A stretch of 64,000 nucleotides of DNA, from the NCBI RefSeq assembly GCF_027579695.1, contig NC_083569.1, positions 72,178,149-72,242,148 on the forward strand. The letters are read 5' to 3'. This document shows, in pieces, positions 32,702-42,860 of this stretch. The position numbers and the translations under genes are program-made. Source of the DNA: Neoarius graeffei (Eukaryota; Chordata; Actinopteri; Siluriformes; Ariidae). The notes under the pieces are model-generated. The model was not told the origin of the DNA and ran no database searches. It worked only from the letters and a program-made list of their open reading frames with translations. Within the stretch, counting starts at the first letter, position 1, and each line of letters begins with the position of its first letter.

Positions 32702-33068
32702 AGGCAGCACGGTGGTGTAGTGGTTAGTGCTGTTATCTCACAGCAAGAAGGTCCGGGTTCGAGCCCCGTGACCGGCGAGGGCCTTTCTGTGTGGAGTTTG
32801 CATGTTGTCCGCGTGGGTTTCCTCCGGGTGCTCCGGTTTCTCCCACAGTCCAAAGACATGCAGGTTAGGTTAACTGGTGACTCTAAATTGAGCGTAGGTG
32901 TGAATGTGAGTGTGAATGGTTGTCTGTGTCTATGTGTCAGCCCTGTGATGACCTGGCGACTTGTCCAGGGTGTACCCCGCCTTTCGCCCGTAGTCAGCTG
33001 GGATAGGCTCCAGCTTGCCTGCGACCCTGTAGAACAGGATAAAGCGGCTACAGATAATGAGACGAGAT
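32702..33068 (+). mobile_element. Mermaid-type SINE
   Basis: Full length. The flanks are AAATCTCTGCTG (32690-32701) and AAATCTGCTG (~33070-33079), a TSD with a 2-base slip. Confidence 0.92.
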
Positions 33069-33538
33069 GAAATCTGCTGTTTTGAGGAATATATTGAGCT
33101 AGTTGAAATTATTCACTGAATACAGGTTCTCATTCTTGGTAAAATGACTTTAAAAGCACTTAACGCTGACATATGGTTCAAAAATTAAGATGAGCATGAT
33201 TTAAGAGCTTGTCTCCCAGTAGCAATGTTGTTTTTCATAAAATATCTGAGAAAAAAAAATCTTGCTGATTGATGTTCAGCAAAATTGATTTCCCCACAAA
33301 ATGCTACATAAACCAATGCCAGACCAAGATAAAGCAAGACCATTGTCACAATACTTCAACTCAGTCACGATTTTGCACAAGTTTATAATTTTGTTGGAAA
33401 TCCACTCTCTCCGTCAGATCACTGCAGTAACATGGCCGCTCTGACGGCTTTTCTTTCAGCCATCAAAGTTTCTACGGAAGAATTACAGTAGTGGTTTCCT
33501 ATCACCTTCTACTGGATTATTATAGAGGTTTTCTCCTC
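33069..33538. other. No recognisable feature
   Basis: AT-rich spacer; nothing recognised. Confidence 0.4.
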
Positions 33539-33762
33539 TCAACCATTCACACACACCTATGGGCAATTTAGAAAAGCCAGTTAACGTAACTGCATGTCTT
33601 TGAACTGTGGGGGAAACCGGAGCACCCGGAGGAAACCCATGTAGGCATTGGGAGAACATGCAAACTCCACACAGAAAGGCCCCCATCGGCTGTGAGGTTT
33701 GAACTCAGAACCTTCTTGCTGTGAGTCAACAGTGCGAACCCCTGCACCACCATGCCACCTTT
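33539..33762 (-). mobile_element. Mermaid-type SINE fragment, diverged, tail side missing
   Basis: Carries the head and body blocks (TGCATGTCTTTGAACTGTGG, GAACATGCAAACTCCACACA, CACCACCATGCCACC). The tail-side third (CAGCTGACTACGGGC to GATAATGAG) is absent. Confidence 0.85.
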
Positions 33763-34718
33763 AAATCCACTAGCAGACAAAAAAAACTTGCTAAAACACT
33801 GAGTACCATCGTTCATTTTCAGATGGTAACAGAAGCCAAGGGCGCAGATAGAGGGGGGGACAGGGGGATTCGTCCCACCCAGATTTAAATTCACCTCGTT
33901 CAGTCCCCCCCACTCATAGGGAGGAAAAACGTCTATGCTGTCTTTCTTTGCATAAGGCAAACCTCACGGAAAAATCAAAAGACTAATTACCATTCGGTTT
34001 ATTGAGGTGCACAGCAGTACATACATAGTTGCAACTGCGCAGACTGCACAGGTTGTGAGCTCGAGCTTGGTTGCTATGGTTACCCACAACAAGTTTGACA
34101 GGCATATCGGGGATAGCTCCTCCTAGTTCAGGACCCCAACACGGCATGATGAAGGGTGCCAAAAGGCAGTAAACGATTGCATCGTTTAAAAAAAAAAAAA
34201 CGACTGTAAGTAAACTGTGCCTTACTTTATCATATCACCTTGCAATTTTTGGATACTCTGTTCAAAGTAATGTCGTAGTGAAAGTAAAATCGTATGGAGT
34301 GATGCCTTTCTGGTAGCCTCCTTCTTTTGGTGGTAGCCTGTAGATACAGTGCTCAGAAGGCAGTTTTAATGTTTAATCTGGCGTTCCCTGCCATAATTTC
34401 AGCGAGCATATTGTTTCATAAGGAAACTTTGCGAAGAGTTGTTGACTGACCGCCGCTCACGCAACACACAGGCATAGTTAGAAAGTCAGGATGCACTGGT
34501 TTACACTTTACACACACACACGTAGCCCAGCCTCTCGCTATGTTTAACAGTTGGAACTTAGCGGTTTTAAAACTAGTTTTGCAGTTTTGCAATTTCTGTG
34601 CGTGATGATAATGTGTAAACTTTGGATTTCCATAGGCTATGTTAAAATGTTATCATTGTCCTGGCCTGCAGGTAGTTCCTGGTGATGGCAGTGAGGGAGG
34701 TGAAATAACATGTATACA

Positions 34719-35243
34719 CACTACCGTTCAAAAGTTTGGGGTCACCCAGACAATTTTGTGTTTTCCATGAAAAGTCACACTTTTATTTACCACCATAAGT
34801 TGTAAAATGAATAGAAAATATAGTCAAGCCATTTTTCTGGCCATTTTGAGCATTTAATCGACCCCACAAATGTGATGCTCCAGAAACTCAATCTGCTCAA
34901 AGGAAGGTCAGTTTTATAGCTTCTCTAAAGAGCTCAACTGTTTTCAGCTGTGCTAACATGATTGTACAAGGGTTTTCTAATCATCCATTAGCCTTCTGAG
35001 GCAATGAGCAAACACATTGTACCATTAGAACACTGGAGTGAGAGTTGCTGGAAATGGGCCTCTATACACCTATGGAGATATTGCACCAAAAACCAGACAT
35101 TTGCAGCTAGAATAGTCATTTACCACATTAGCAATGTATAGAGTGCATTTCTGATTAGTTTAAAGTGATCTGCATTGAAAAGAACAGTGCTTTTCTTTCA
35201 AAAATAAGGACATTTCAAAGTGACCCCAAACTTTTGAACGGTA

Positions 35244-35245
<2 letters not shown>
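34719..35245. mobile_element. Tc1-type MITE, copy 1
   Basis: The ends CTACCGTTCAAAAGTTTGGG and its complement CCCAAACTTTTGAACGGTAG are a very common fish Tc1 MITE terminus, next to TA-rich flanks. Copy 2 is at 37259-38002. It is non-coding. Confidence 0.92.

Positions 35246-35281
<36 letters not shown>
35246..35281. repeat. (TA)n microsatellite
   Basis: About 17 TA units adjoining the MITE end, probably an expanded TA target. Confidence 0.95.
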
Positions 35282-35288
<7 letters not shown>

Positions 35289-35357
35289 AAATGGAATCAT
35301 TTGCTGACAGCTCAGTCCCCCCAGTTCAAAAATCCTATCTGCGCCCCTGACAGAAGC

Positions 35358-36365
35358 TCATAATCAGAGAGCAGACTGCACCTGGCAAACAGGAGTGAAA
35401 GGGAAATGCCCTCCTTTTATGAGCTCATTATTGGCGATATCCCAAGCTGGTTCCCATTTCAGGTTGTTTATTGTGTACGTTGGAGATAAACATGTTGTTG
35501 CAAGTTTGCTGCTAAATGTTCTTTGTGTCTAGATTTTTAAGTTGCATGCCAAGTGTATTTAAAACCAAAGATCCTGAGTTTGTTTCTAACACCACACTGA
35601 CACGTGCTACTTTTTAAAATCAGCATAGGCTCAGTGAGCTACTAATAAAATTCAACAAATCAGGGAAAGAGTTTCTCATGTCATACTGACTTAGGATTTT
35701 CAGTTTACTTTGGTCCATCACCAGATTACATTAGCCTTCTTTATTTAACTAGATTCCGATAAAATATAACCCTCTTTTTAGATGTGTGCATGAAATAAAT
35801 GGCTACTTCTTCAGTCTCAGCGAGAAGACAGTGTTGATTAATTCAAGCTTAAATTGCCTTTTAAGCATATACACCACTCCGAATACTTTATCTTCCGGAA
35901 ATATCTTTAATGTAACCTGACCAACAAAGTATTTTTCATATAAATCTTTATTTTTTTTTTAAAATGTTACTCAAATGTATATTCAGTATTCCCTGTGACA
36001 CGTGCACACACACAGCTGTTCTTTCTCAGAACAATTTAAATACAAGTTACGTGGTTGGAAAAACAAAACAAAAAATCTTAGAGAATGAAATATAATAGCA
36101 TAATAAATACAAATGACTATATACACACATATAAAGCATGCAGCCAAATTAACAAGTTAATACTAATTAGAATTCATGTTTTGTTATAAATTACTTGGCA
36201 TTTGAGTCAGAGTGCAAGTCTCCCAAAAAAACACCCCACCTGCTGTCCAACATATAATTATAACAAATATTTCACAGTATGAAAACATTGAATACATAAA
36301 ACATTCAATACAAGGCAGTTCAAGTTATCATAAGTTAGAAACTTAATGCTCCCCGCTATTAACAC
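35358..36365. other. Probable 3'-flanking DNA of the minus-strand RING gene
   Basis: I see no repeat or exon. A second AATAAA on the minus strand lies near 35946-35951, followed by a T-rich tract on the plus strand, and could be an alternative poly(A) signal for the gene ending at 36516. Confidence 0.35.
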
Positions 36366-36375
36366 TTTATTTATT
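36366..36375 (-). terminator. Candidate polyadenylation signals of RING gene 1
   Basis: Two overlapping AATAAA hexamers on the minus strand (AAATAAATAAAG), about 140 nt downstream of the stop codon at 36516. Confidence 0.5.
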
Positions 36376-36515
36376 TATGCCTGCATTTCACTTCTCTCAA
36401 TGTAGCCTGCTGGGGAAAGAGTCCAGGATTTTCAGATAGTTCTGAAAGGAATGATCCATGCACCAACCCATCATTGGTTTGTGTCCAATAGGCCAGGTTC
36501 ATCAGTCCAGGCTCT

Positions 36516-38564
36516 TTACATCATGAAGTAAGCCATTATGGCCAGATCTCTCATTTCATCATGAGTAATACAGCCTAAAGAAAACACACAAAAAATGAAT
36601 GCTTGTTTAGTCTGTAGTTAATTCACAATATTAACTCAGGGTCATGATTAGTTAACCTGTTCCCAAGCCCGGTCCTGGAGTTTTAGTGGGTTCATTAGAG
36701 GAGAATGAATAGGACAGTGCGCAACTCCAGGACTAAGGTTGTGAAACTGTGGGTTAAGGTTTGATGTAGGGAATGGGACAGCGTCATATGACTATGCCAC
36801 AACTATGAAACTGACGAACATCACATGAGGCTTGGTCTGCTCTGAGGAAATAGTATAGAAACAATCTCTCACCTACTTTTTAATGAGATGAGATTATTAT
36901 TATTATTAAATTGACCGTAGGTGTGAATGTGAATGGTTGTTTGTCTCTGTGTCAGCCCTGTATCAACCTGCCTCACAGCAAGAAGGTCCGGATTTGAGCC
37001 CCGTGGCCGGCGAGGGCCTTTGTGTGGAGTTTGCATGTTCTCCCCGTGTCCGCGTGGGTTTCCTCCGGGTGCTCCGGTTTCCCCCACAGTCCAAAGACAT
37101 GCAGGTTAGGTTAACTGGTGACTCTAAATTGACCGTAGGTGTGAATGTGAATGGTTGTTTGTCTCTGTGTCAGCCCTGTGATGACCTGGTGACTTGTCCA
37201 AGGCCAAGCTGGGATAGGCTCCAGCGACCCTGCAGAACAGGATAAGCAGTTACACATACACTACCGTTCAAAAGTTTGGGGTCACCCAGACAATTTTGTG
37301 TTTTCCATGAAAAGTCACACTTATTTCCCACCATAAGTTGTAAAATGAATAGAAAATATAATCAAGACATTTTTCTGGCCATTTTGAGCATTTAATCGAC
37401 CCCACAAATGTGATGCTCCAGAAACTCAATCTGCTCAAAGGAAGGTCAGTTTTATAGCTTCTCTAAAGAGCTCAACTGTTTTCAGCTGTGCTAACATGAT
37501 TGTACAAGGGTTTTCTAATCATCCATTAGCCTTCTGAGGCAATGAGCAAACACATTGTACCATTAGAACACTGGAGTGAGAGTTGCTGGAAATGGGCCTC
37601 TATACACCTATGGAGATATTGCACCAAAAACCAGACATTTGCAGCTAGAATAGTCATTTAGCACATTAGCAATGTATAGAGTGGATTTCTGATTAGTTTA
37701 AAGTGATCTTCATTGAAAAGAACAGTGCTTTTCTTTCAAAAATAAGGACATTTCAAAGCCACCTACAATGCAGCCATCAGCATTCTGATTCTATGATGAT
37801 CCATGAGAGGATAAATACTGGATACTCCCTATTAGACAGACAGAACTGAGGAAGCCTTTAGGATGAGAGGCGAAATGTTTTCAAGAATCTTCAAGCAAGT
37901 CCAGTTGCTCTCTTCTACCAACCACAGATTACTATGTACCTGGATGACTGAGTATCTTCACAGATATATTTCAAAGTGACCCCAAACTTTTGAACGGTAG
38001 TGTAATGGATGGAAGGATGGGACTTTCCCCCTGAATCCTCTGACTATACATGCTTATATTTGTAGAAATGTAGCCTAGTTGTCTTTTATATTCCTCACCT
38101 GAGTGATAGATTATTTTTGTGAATGAAAAAAGGTTCACTAGACTAGTATGAGGAAAGATTTGGATAAAACTCCACTCACCTCGCTGACTCGGTTGTTTTA
38201 TTTTCTTGTACAGACGCTTGATGGACCTCCACACTCGTCCTCTGGGGGAATGACCTTCTTTGGACTGGCTGATTGTCTCAGTCCTCGGCTCTTCATCCTC
38301 CTCCTGGTCTCCATGGACACCTTCCTCCTCCAGGCGGTGCACAGTGTCCTCGTCCACGGGGAGGCTGTCTCTGAGTTTCTCCCCGGTCAGAGGGGTGCTG
38401 TGTCTACAGAAAGCGCAGATGATCATCCGAGATCCAGACTGACACACACTGAGCGTCAGTAAGCAGCTCTCACAGAAGCTGTGTTTACAAGCCAGCTGTC
38501 GTGGACAGCGAGCGGCAGTGTCGTAAAGCCGGAAGCAGATCCCGCACTCGAGCTCGGACAGCAT
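36516..38564 (-). CDS. Small RING-finger protein (putative E3 ubiquitin ligase), two exons
   Basis: Exon 1 coding 38564-38180, exon 2 coding 36574-36516; the donor is CGAG|GTGAGT and the acceptor is TTTTCTTTAG|GC. The product is 147 aa: an N-terminal C3HC4 RING (C7, C10, C26, H28, C31, C34, C50, C53), an acidic stretch near 85-93, and a basic segment WRSIKRLYKKIK near 112-123. Exon 2 adds GCITHDEMRDLAIMAYFMM. RING proteins of this size recruit E2 enzymes for ubiquitin transfer. The start is chosen because the TATA box lies between it and an upstream in-frame ATG at 38675. There is no transmembrane segment. It resembles the RNF182/183/224/227 group loosely, with no confident orthologue. The ~1.6-kb intron is largely SINE, MITE and Penelope-like sequence. 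Confidence 0.82.
36884..37252 (+). mobile_element. Mermaid-type SINE with an internal duplication at its head
   Basis: The body segment TTGACCGTAGGTGTGAATGT...GTCAGCCCTGT occurs at 36912-36961 and again in its proper place at 37130-37181, flanking the head (CTCACAGCAAGAAGGTCCGG onward). The first tRNA-like bases are missing. The tail region has small deletions (GGCTCCAGCGACCCTGCAG). It lies in the intron of RING gene 1. Confidence 0.85.
37259..38002. mobile_element. Tc1-type MITE, copy 2, interrupted
   Basis: The ends CACTACCGTTCAAAAG and CTTTTGAACGGTAGTG are flanked by TA (37257-37258, 38003-38004). It is nearly identical to the 34719 copy along its length. It is interrupted at 37759 by a Penelope-like unit. 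It lies inside the RING gene 1 intron. Confidence 0.92.
37759..37967 (+). mobile_element. Solo Penelope-like terminal unit with 9-bp duplication
   Basis: 209 bp, from CCACCTACAATGCAGCC to TATCTTCACAGATAT, the same unit as at 24532-25238. TSD ATTTCAAAG lies at 37750-37758 and 37968-37976. It contains CTGAGGAAGCC, GGATGAGAGGCGAAA and the AAGTCCAGTTGC block. It shows that the unit can insert on its own. Confidence 0.8.
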
Positions 38565-38648
38565 GGTCTCGCGGTATTTACTGAGACTCTGTGAGAACTC
38601 GGCGAATAGAGAAGCTGAAGGATTGAGCGAGAAAGCTGGCGGAGCCTG

Positions 38649-38656
38649 TTTTATAT
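38649..38656 (-). promoter_or_regulatory. TATA box of RING gene 1
   Basis: Minus strand ATATAAAA, 85 nt upstream of the chosen start codon, which places transcription initiation near 38620 and leaves a 5' UTR of about 55 nt. Confidence 0.65.
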
Positions 38657-38756
38657 GAAGGGTGGTTCCAAACAAAACAATGTGTGTGGGGAGAGGATTG
38701 CATAATATCGGACTGAAAGGAAGTACCGTAAACTGGTAATTCCTGAATAAATACTA

Positions 38757-38764
38757 TGACGTCA
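38757..38764. promoter_or_regulatory. CRE (TGACGTCA) upstream of RING gene 1
   Basis: Perfect palindromic cAMP-response element about 100 bp upstream of the TATA box. CREB/ATF-family binding is established for this octamer; use at this gene is inferred from position. Confidence 0.5.
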
Positions 38765-39210
38765 CCCCCTGGGCTCTGCCTCGTACAGCACGTCAGCCAT
38801 GTCGGAAGCTACAAATAATAAACAAACTAAATATATCCTCTGGTTTGAAACTCATTTCTGGGGTCTGGATTCATAAATAAAAGCAAATGTAAAATGGAAC
38901 AATCGCTCTTGTTTAGGTCCTTGCCACCTTAAAGTGGATCTTCATCTCTGCCTGGTTATAAATCTCCATCTTTAGCTTTTAAAATAATGTCTCGTCTCAC
39001 TATAGGTTTTAGAGCAAGTCTGGGGACAGAAAGGTGTGCCAGGCGCCAGGCTACATCTAAAATAAACTAACTCAAACAGTGAGTCATTATCAGTGTTACG
39101 TGCTGAAACATGCTTACTGAAGTGATGAGTCACTTTTATTTACTCTTCTTCTTGAGGAAACAAGAAGGGTTTATTAGCATTATCCAAAACAAAGTTTGGC
39201 TCTTACAATG
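38765..39210. other. Upstream flank of RING gene 1, nothing else recognised
   Basis: No exon or repeat recognised. Confidence 0.4.
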
Positions 39211-39220
39211 CTAAAACTAT

Positions 39221-39466
39221 CTCGTCTCATTATCTGTAGCCGCTTTATGGGCTGACACACAGACAACCATTCACACTCACATTCACACCTACGGTCAATT
39301 TAGAGTCACCAGTTAACCTAACCTGCATGTCTTTGGACTGTGGGGGAAACCCACATGGACAACATGCAAACTCCACACAGAAAGGCCCTCACCAGCCACG
39401 GGGCTCGAACCCAGACCTTCTTGCTGTGAGGCGACAGCGCTAACCACTACACCACTGTGCCGCCCA
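39221..39466 (-). mobile_element. Mermaid-type SINE with internal deletion
   Basis: The tail (CTCATTATCTGTAGCCGCTTTAT on the plus strand) joins directly to GGGCTGACACACAG, losing ~110 bp, and CCGGAGCACCCGGAGG is also lost. TSD CTAAAACTAT lies at 39211-39220 and 39467-39476. Confidence 0.92.
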
Positions 39467-39476
39467 CTAAAACTAT

Positions 39477-39781
39477 CTCATCTCATTATCTCTAGCCGCT
39501 TTATCCTGTTCTACAGGGTCACAGGCAAGCTGGAGCCTATCCCAGCTGACTACGGGCGAAAGGCAGGGTACACCCTGGACAAGTCGCCAGGTCATCACAG
39601 GGCTGACACATAGACACAGACAACCATTCACACTCACACCTACGCTCAATTTAGAGTCACCAGTTAACCTAACCTGCATGTCTTCGGACTGTGGGGGAAA
39701 CTGGAGCACCCGGAGGAAACCCACGCAGACAACATGCAAACTCCACACAGAAAGGATCTCGCCGACCACGGGGCTCGAACA
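39477..39781 (-). mobile_element. Mermaid-type SINE inserted at the previous copy's target duplication
   Basis: The tail side begins immediately after the second CTAAAACTAT. The body runs to GGGGCTCGAAC and stops before the head end, where it meets the composite SINE. Confidence 0.9.
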
Positions 39782-40022
39782 CACCCAGAGCAGTGGGCAG
39801 CCACACTACAGCACCCAGGGAGCAGTCAGGGGTTAGGTACCTTGCTCAAGGGCACCTCAGCCCAAGGCCGCCCCACGTCAACCTAACTGCGTGTCTTTGG
39901 ACTGTGGGGGAAACCGGAGCACCCAGAGGAAACCCACGCAGACACGGGGAGAACATGCAAACTCCACACAGAAAGGCCCTCGCCAGCCGCTGGGTTCGAA
40001 CCCAGAACCTTCCATGCCACCC
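39782..40022 (-). mobile_element. Composite SINE: Mermaid head with a different tail
   Basis: On the minus strand a Mermaid head and body (CCATGG.. to AGTCCAAAGACACGC) joins a tail with GGCTGAGGTGCCCTTGAGC and CACTGCTCTGGGTGTG. The 59210-59480 copy has the same joint (GGTTAGG..GGGACAGCCTTGGGC), so this is a family structure and not a chance fusion. Confidence 0.75.
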
Positions 40023-40029
40023 TAATTCC

Positions 40030-40207
40030 CAAGCTCTCCACATGTGCTGTCCCTCTGATGTGCTCGTTCCTTATCCTGTCCAACCTCGTCACTCCCATCG
40101 CAAACCTTAACATCCTCAACTCCGCCACCTCCAACTTTGCCTCCTGTCTCTTCCTTAATGGTACAGTCTCCAATCCATACATCACAGCTGGTCTCACTAC
40201 TGTCTTA
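40030..40207 (-). pseudogene. LINE fragment (downstream half), same family as 22176-22815
   Basis: Minus strand reads KTVVRPAVMYGLETVPLRKR, then AELRMLRFAMGVTRLDRIRN and EHIRGTAHVESLG. It continues the reading frame of 41827-42063 once the Tc1 element is removed. Confidence 0.85.
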
Positions 40208-40209
40208 TA

Positions 40210-41824
40210 CAGTGGCATGCAAAAGTCTGGGCACCCTTACTGAAAATGTCTGTTACTGTGAATAGTTAAGTGAGCAGAAGATGAACTGATCACCAAAAGG
40301 CATAAAGGTAAAGACAACACATTTCTTTTCAGTGTTTTCTGCAAGATTTGTGTATTATTTTTGTTTTGTACAATTGGAGAGTGAAAAACAAAAAGGAATA
40401 CCATGTGAAAGTTTGGGCACCCCAATACATCTGCGCTCTCAGGTAACTTTTACCAAGGTTCCAGACCTTAATTAGCTTATTGAGCTGTGGCTTGTTCAAA
40501 TTCTTCGTTAGGAAAGGTCAGATGATGCAGATTTCAAAGCTGTATAAATTCCCTGACTCCTCAAACTTGTCCCTAAAATCAACAGCCATGGGCTCCTCTA
40601 AGCAACTCCCTCGCATTCTGAATAATAAAATAATTGATGCTCACAAAGCAGGAGAAGGCTACAAGAACATAGCAAAGTGTTTTCAGGTAGCTGTTTCCTC
40701 AGATTGTAATGTTATTAAGAAATGGCAGTTAACAGAAAGAGTGGAGATCAAGGTGAGGTCTGGAAGATGAAGAAAACTTTCTGAAAGAGCTGCTCATTGG
40801 ATTGCTAGAAAGGCAAATAAAAACCCCTGTTTGACTGCAAAAGACCTTCAGAAGGATTTAGCAGACCCTGGAGTGGTGGTGCACTGTTCTACTATGCAGC
40901 GACACCTGAACAATTATGACCTTCATGGAAGAGTCATCAGAAGAAAACCTTTCCTGCGTCCTAGCCACAAAATTCAGCATCTGAAGTTTGCAAATGAACA
41001 TCTAAATAAGCCTGATGCATTTTGGAAACGAGTCCTGTGGACTGATGAAATCAAAATAGAACTTTTTGGCCACAATGTGCAAAGGTTTGTTTGGAGAAAA
41101 AAGGGTGCCAAATTCCAGGAAAAGAACACCTCTCCAACTCTGAAGCATGGGTGTGGATCGATCATGCTTTGGGGTTGTGTTGCAGCCAGTGGCACAGGGC
41201 ACATTTCACTGGTTGAGGGAAGCATGGATTCGAATAAATACCAGCAAATTCTGGAAGCAAACATCACACCATCTGTAAAAAAGTTGAAGTTAAAAAGAGG
41301 ATGGGTCCTACAATAAGACGATGATCCAAAACACACCTCAAAATCTACAATGGAATACCTCAAGAGGCACAAGCTGAAGGTTTTGCCCTCACAGTCCCCT
41401 GACCTAAACATCATTGAAAATCTGTGGATAGATCTCAAAAGAGCAGTGCATGCAAGACAGCCCAAGAAACTTGTAGAACTGGAAGCCTTTTGCAAGGACG
41501 AATGTGTGAAAATCCCCCAGGTAAGAACTGAAAGATTATTAGCTGGCTACAAAAAGTGTTTACAAGCTGTGATACTTGCCAAAGGGGGTGTTACCAAGTA
41601 CTAACCATGCAGGGTGCCCAAACTTTAGCTTCGGGCCCTTTTCCTTTTTTGTCATTTTGAAAACGTAAAAGATGAAAATAAAAAATTGTTTTTGCTTAAA
41701 ATATAAAGGGAATGAGTCATCTTTAACTTTATGCCTCTTGGAGATCATTTCATCTTCAACTTGCTTAACTGTTCACAGTAACAGCAATTTTGACCAGGGG
41801 TGCCCAAACTTTTGCATACCACTG
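40210..41824 (+). mobile_element. Tc1-like transposon inserted in a LINE
   Basis: Starts CAGTGGCATGCAAAAG and ends CTTTTGCATACCACTG, with TA at 40208-40209 and 41825-41826. Both TIRs are complete. Excision rejoins the LINE frame (GKMYKTVVRP). Sister element of 8204-10850 but much better preserved. Confidence 0.95.
40588..41604 (+). pseudogene. Tc1 transposase with two in-frame stops
   Basis: ATG at 40588 (MGSSKQLPRIL) to TAA at 41604, about 338 codons, collinear with Tc1 transposases. HTH N-terminus; first Asp in LWTDEIKIELFG; GCGSIMLWGCVAASG; second Asp in DDDPKHTSKS; Glu in NIIENLWIDL; ends GGVTKY. One TGA (SGR*RK, probably from CGA) and one TAA just before DDDPKH break it. The DDE residues are otherwise all present. 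Of the broken copies it is the nearest to functional. Confidence 0.92.
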
Positions 41825-41826
41825 TA

Positions 41827-42175
41827 CATCTTACCTTTCACTTTTGCTGGGACTTTCCTATCACAAATGACTCCCTTAATCCTTCTCCAACTGCTCCACC
41901 CTGCCTGCACTCTCTTTCTCACCTCACTATCACAGCCCCCATTTTCCTGAACAGTTGACCCCAGGTACTTGAATTCACCAACCTTCTTTACGTCTACTCC
42001 TTGCATCTTCACTACACTCTCATCCCCATTCTCATTGATGCATATGTATTCTGTTTTGGGCATCCAGTTTCACACTGGATCCCCTTCCTGACACAACCCT
42101 CACCATTTATTCAGGCTTGGGACCGGCACCAAGAGTACGCTTATGCACCCCCAGTGGCTGGATTTCATATATATA
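41827..42175 (-). pseudogene. LINE fragment (upstream half)
   Basis: Minus strand reads GEFKYLGSTVQENGGCDSEV and RRIKGVICDRKVPAKVKGKM up to the Tc1 insertion. Upstream sequence to ~42175 (CCTTCCTGACACAACCCTCA on the plus strand) is typical of the same element. Confidence 0.8.
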
Positions 42176-42573
42176 TATATCAGGTTATAGGTTTTGCAAA
42201 ATTCTGGGTTGCCCCCAGACTTCCATGTCAAATTTGGTGAAGATCCATTGAGAAATGGTGATGTTAACCCAAGACAAACAAAAATCCAAACATCCACCAC
42301 CCAGGGGCCCAAATATGGAATTTCTGAGTTCTGCCAAATTGTGGTTACCTCCTGTACTTACGTGCCAAGTTTAGTGAAGACCTGTCGACGAGAGTTTGTG
42401 TTGATAAATGTAATGTGAAAGGCGTTGAGGGAGGGGGTGGGTGGATGTTGTGCCCCCCAGGGACCTCCCTAGGGCCTGTACATGAATTTTGTTTATATCT
42501 GCAAAATTCTGGGTCATCCCCAGACCTACTCGCCAAATTTGGTGAAAATCCGTCGAGAAATGACAAACAAACA

Positions 42574-42576
<3 letters not shown>
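42176..42576. repeat. Imperfect repeated units of a dispersed fish repeat
   Basis: AAAATTCTGGG..CCCCCAGAC and CAAATTTGGTGAA.ATCC.T.GAGAAATG occur at ~42195-42260 and ~42502-42562, with a third weaker unit near 42325-42390. It ends at the (TA)n tract. It is non-coding. Confidence 0.65.

Positions 42577-42577
<1 letters not shown>

Positions 42578-42639
<62 letters not shown>
42578..42639. repeat. (TA)n microsatellite
   Basis: About 30 uninterrupted TA units. Confidence 0.97.
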
Positions 42640-42645
<6 letters not shown>

Positions 42646-42647
42646 TT

Positions 42648-42860
42648 TGTCAAGATGAGTCAAATCAGATTTATTTGTCTATTTGTATCTTTTAACAGCA
42701 GGCATTGTCACAAAGCAGATTTCCAGAAATACATACATTCCAGATATAAATATTAAACATATGAGTTTATAAATTTATTCTAATAAATACATCCCTAATG
42801 AGCAAGCCTGAGGCAACGGAAGCAAGAAAAAATTCCCTGAGACAACCTGAGGAAGTAGTA
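42648..42860 (-). repeat. Tail part of the repeat family found at 56690-59122
   Basis: The complement contains CAAATAAATCTGATTTGAC, TGTTAAAAG and CTGCTTTGTGACAATG, then GCTTGCTCATTAGGGATG and the CCTCAGGTTGTCTCAGGGA block, in the same order as the 56.7-kb copy. Confidence 0.7.

Larger units (their letters stand above)
33837..35349. mobile_element. hAT element with nested Tc1-type MITE
   Basis: Ends CAAGGGCGCAGATAG and CTATCTGCGCCCCTG (one terminal mismatch), with a perfect 8-bp duplication ACAGAAGC at 33829-33836 and 35350-35357. Subterminal runs of C/G (CCCCCCCACT, CAGTCCCCCC) are also mirrored. It is 1,513 bp with no transposase. It contains the 34719-35245 MITE and a (TA)n tract. Confidence 0.9.
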
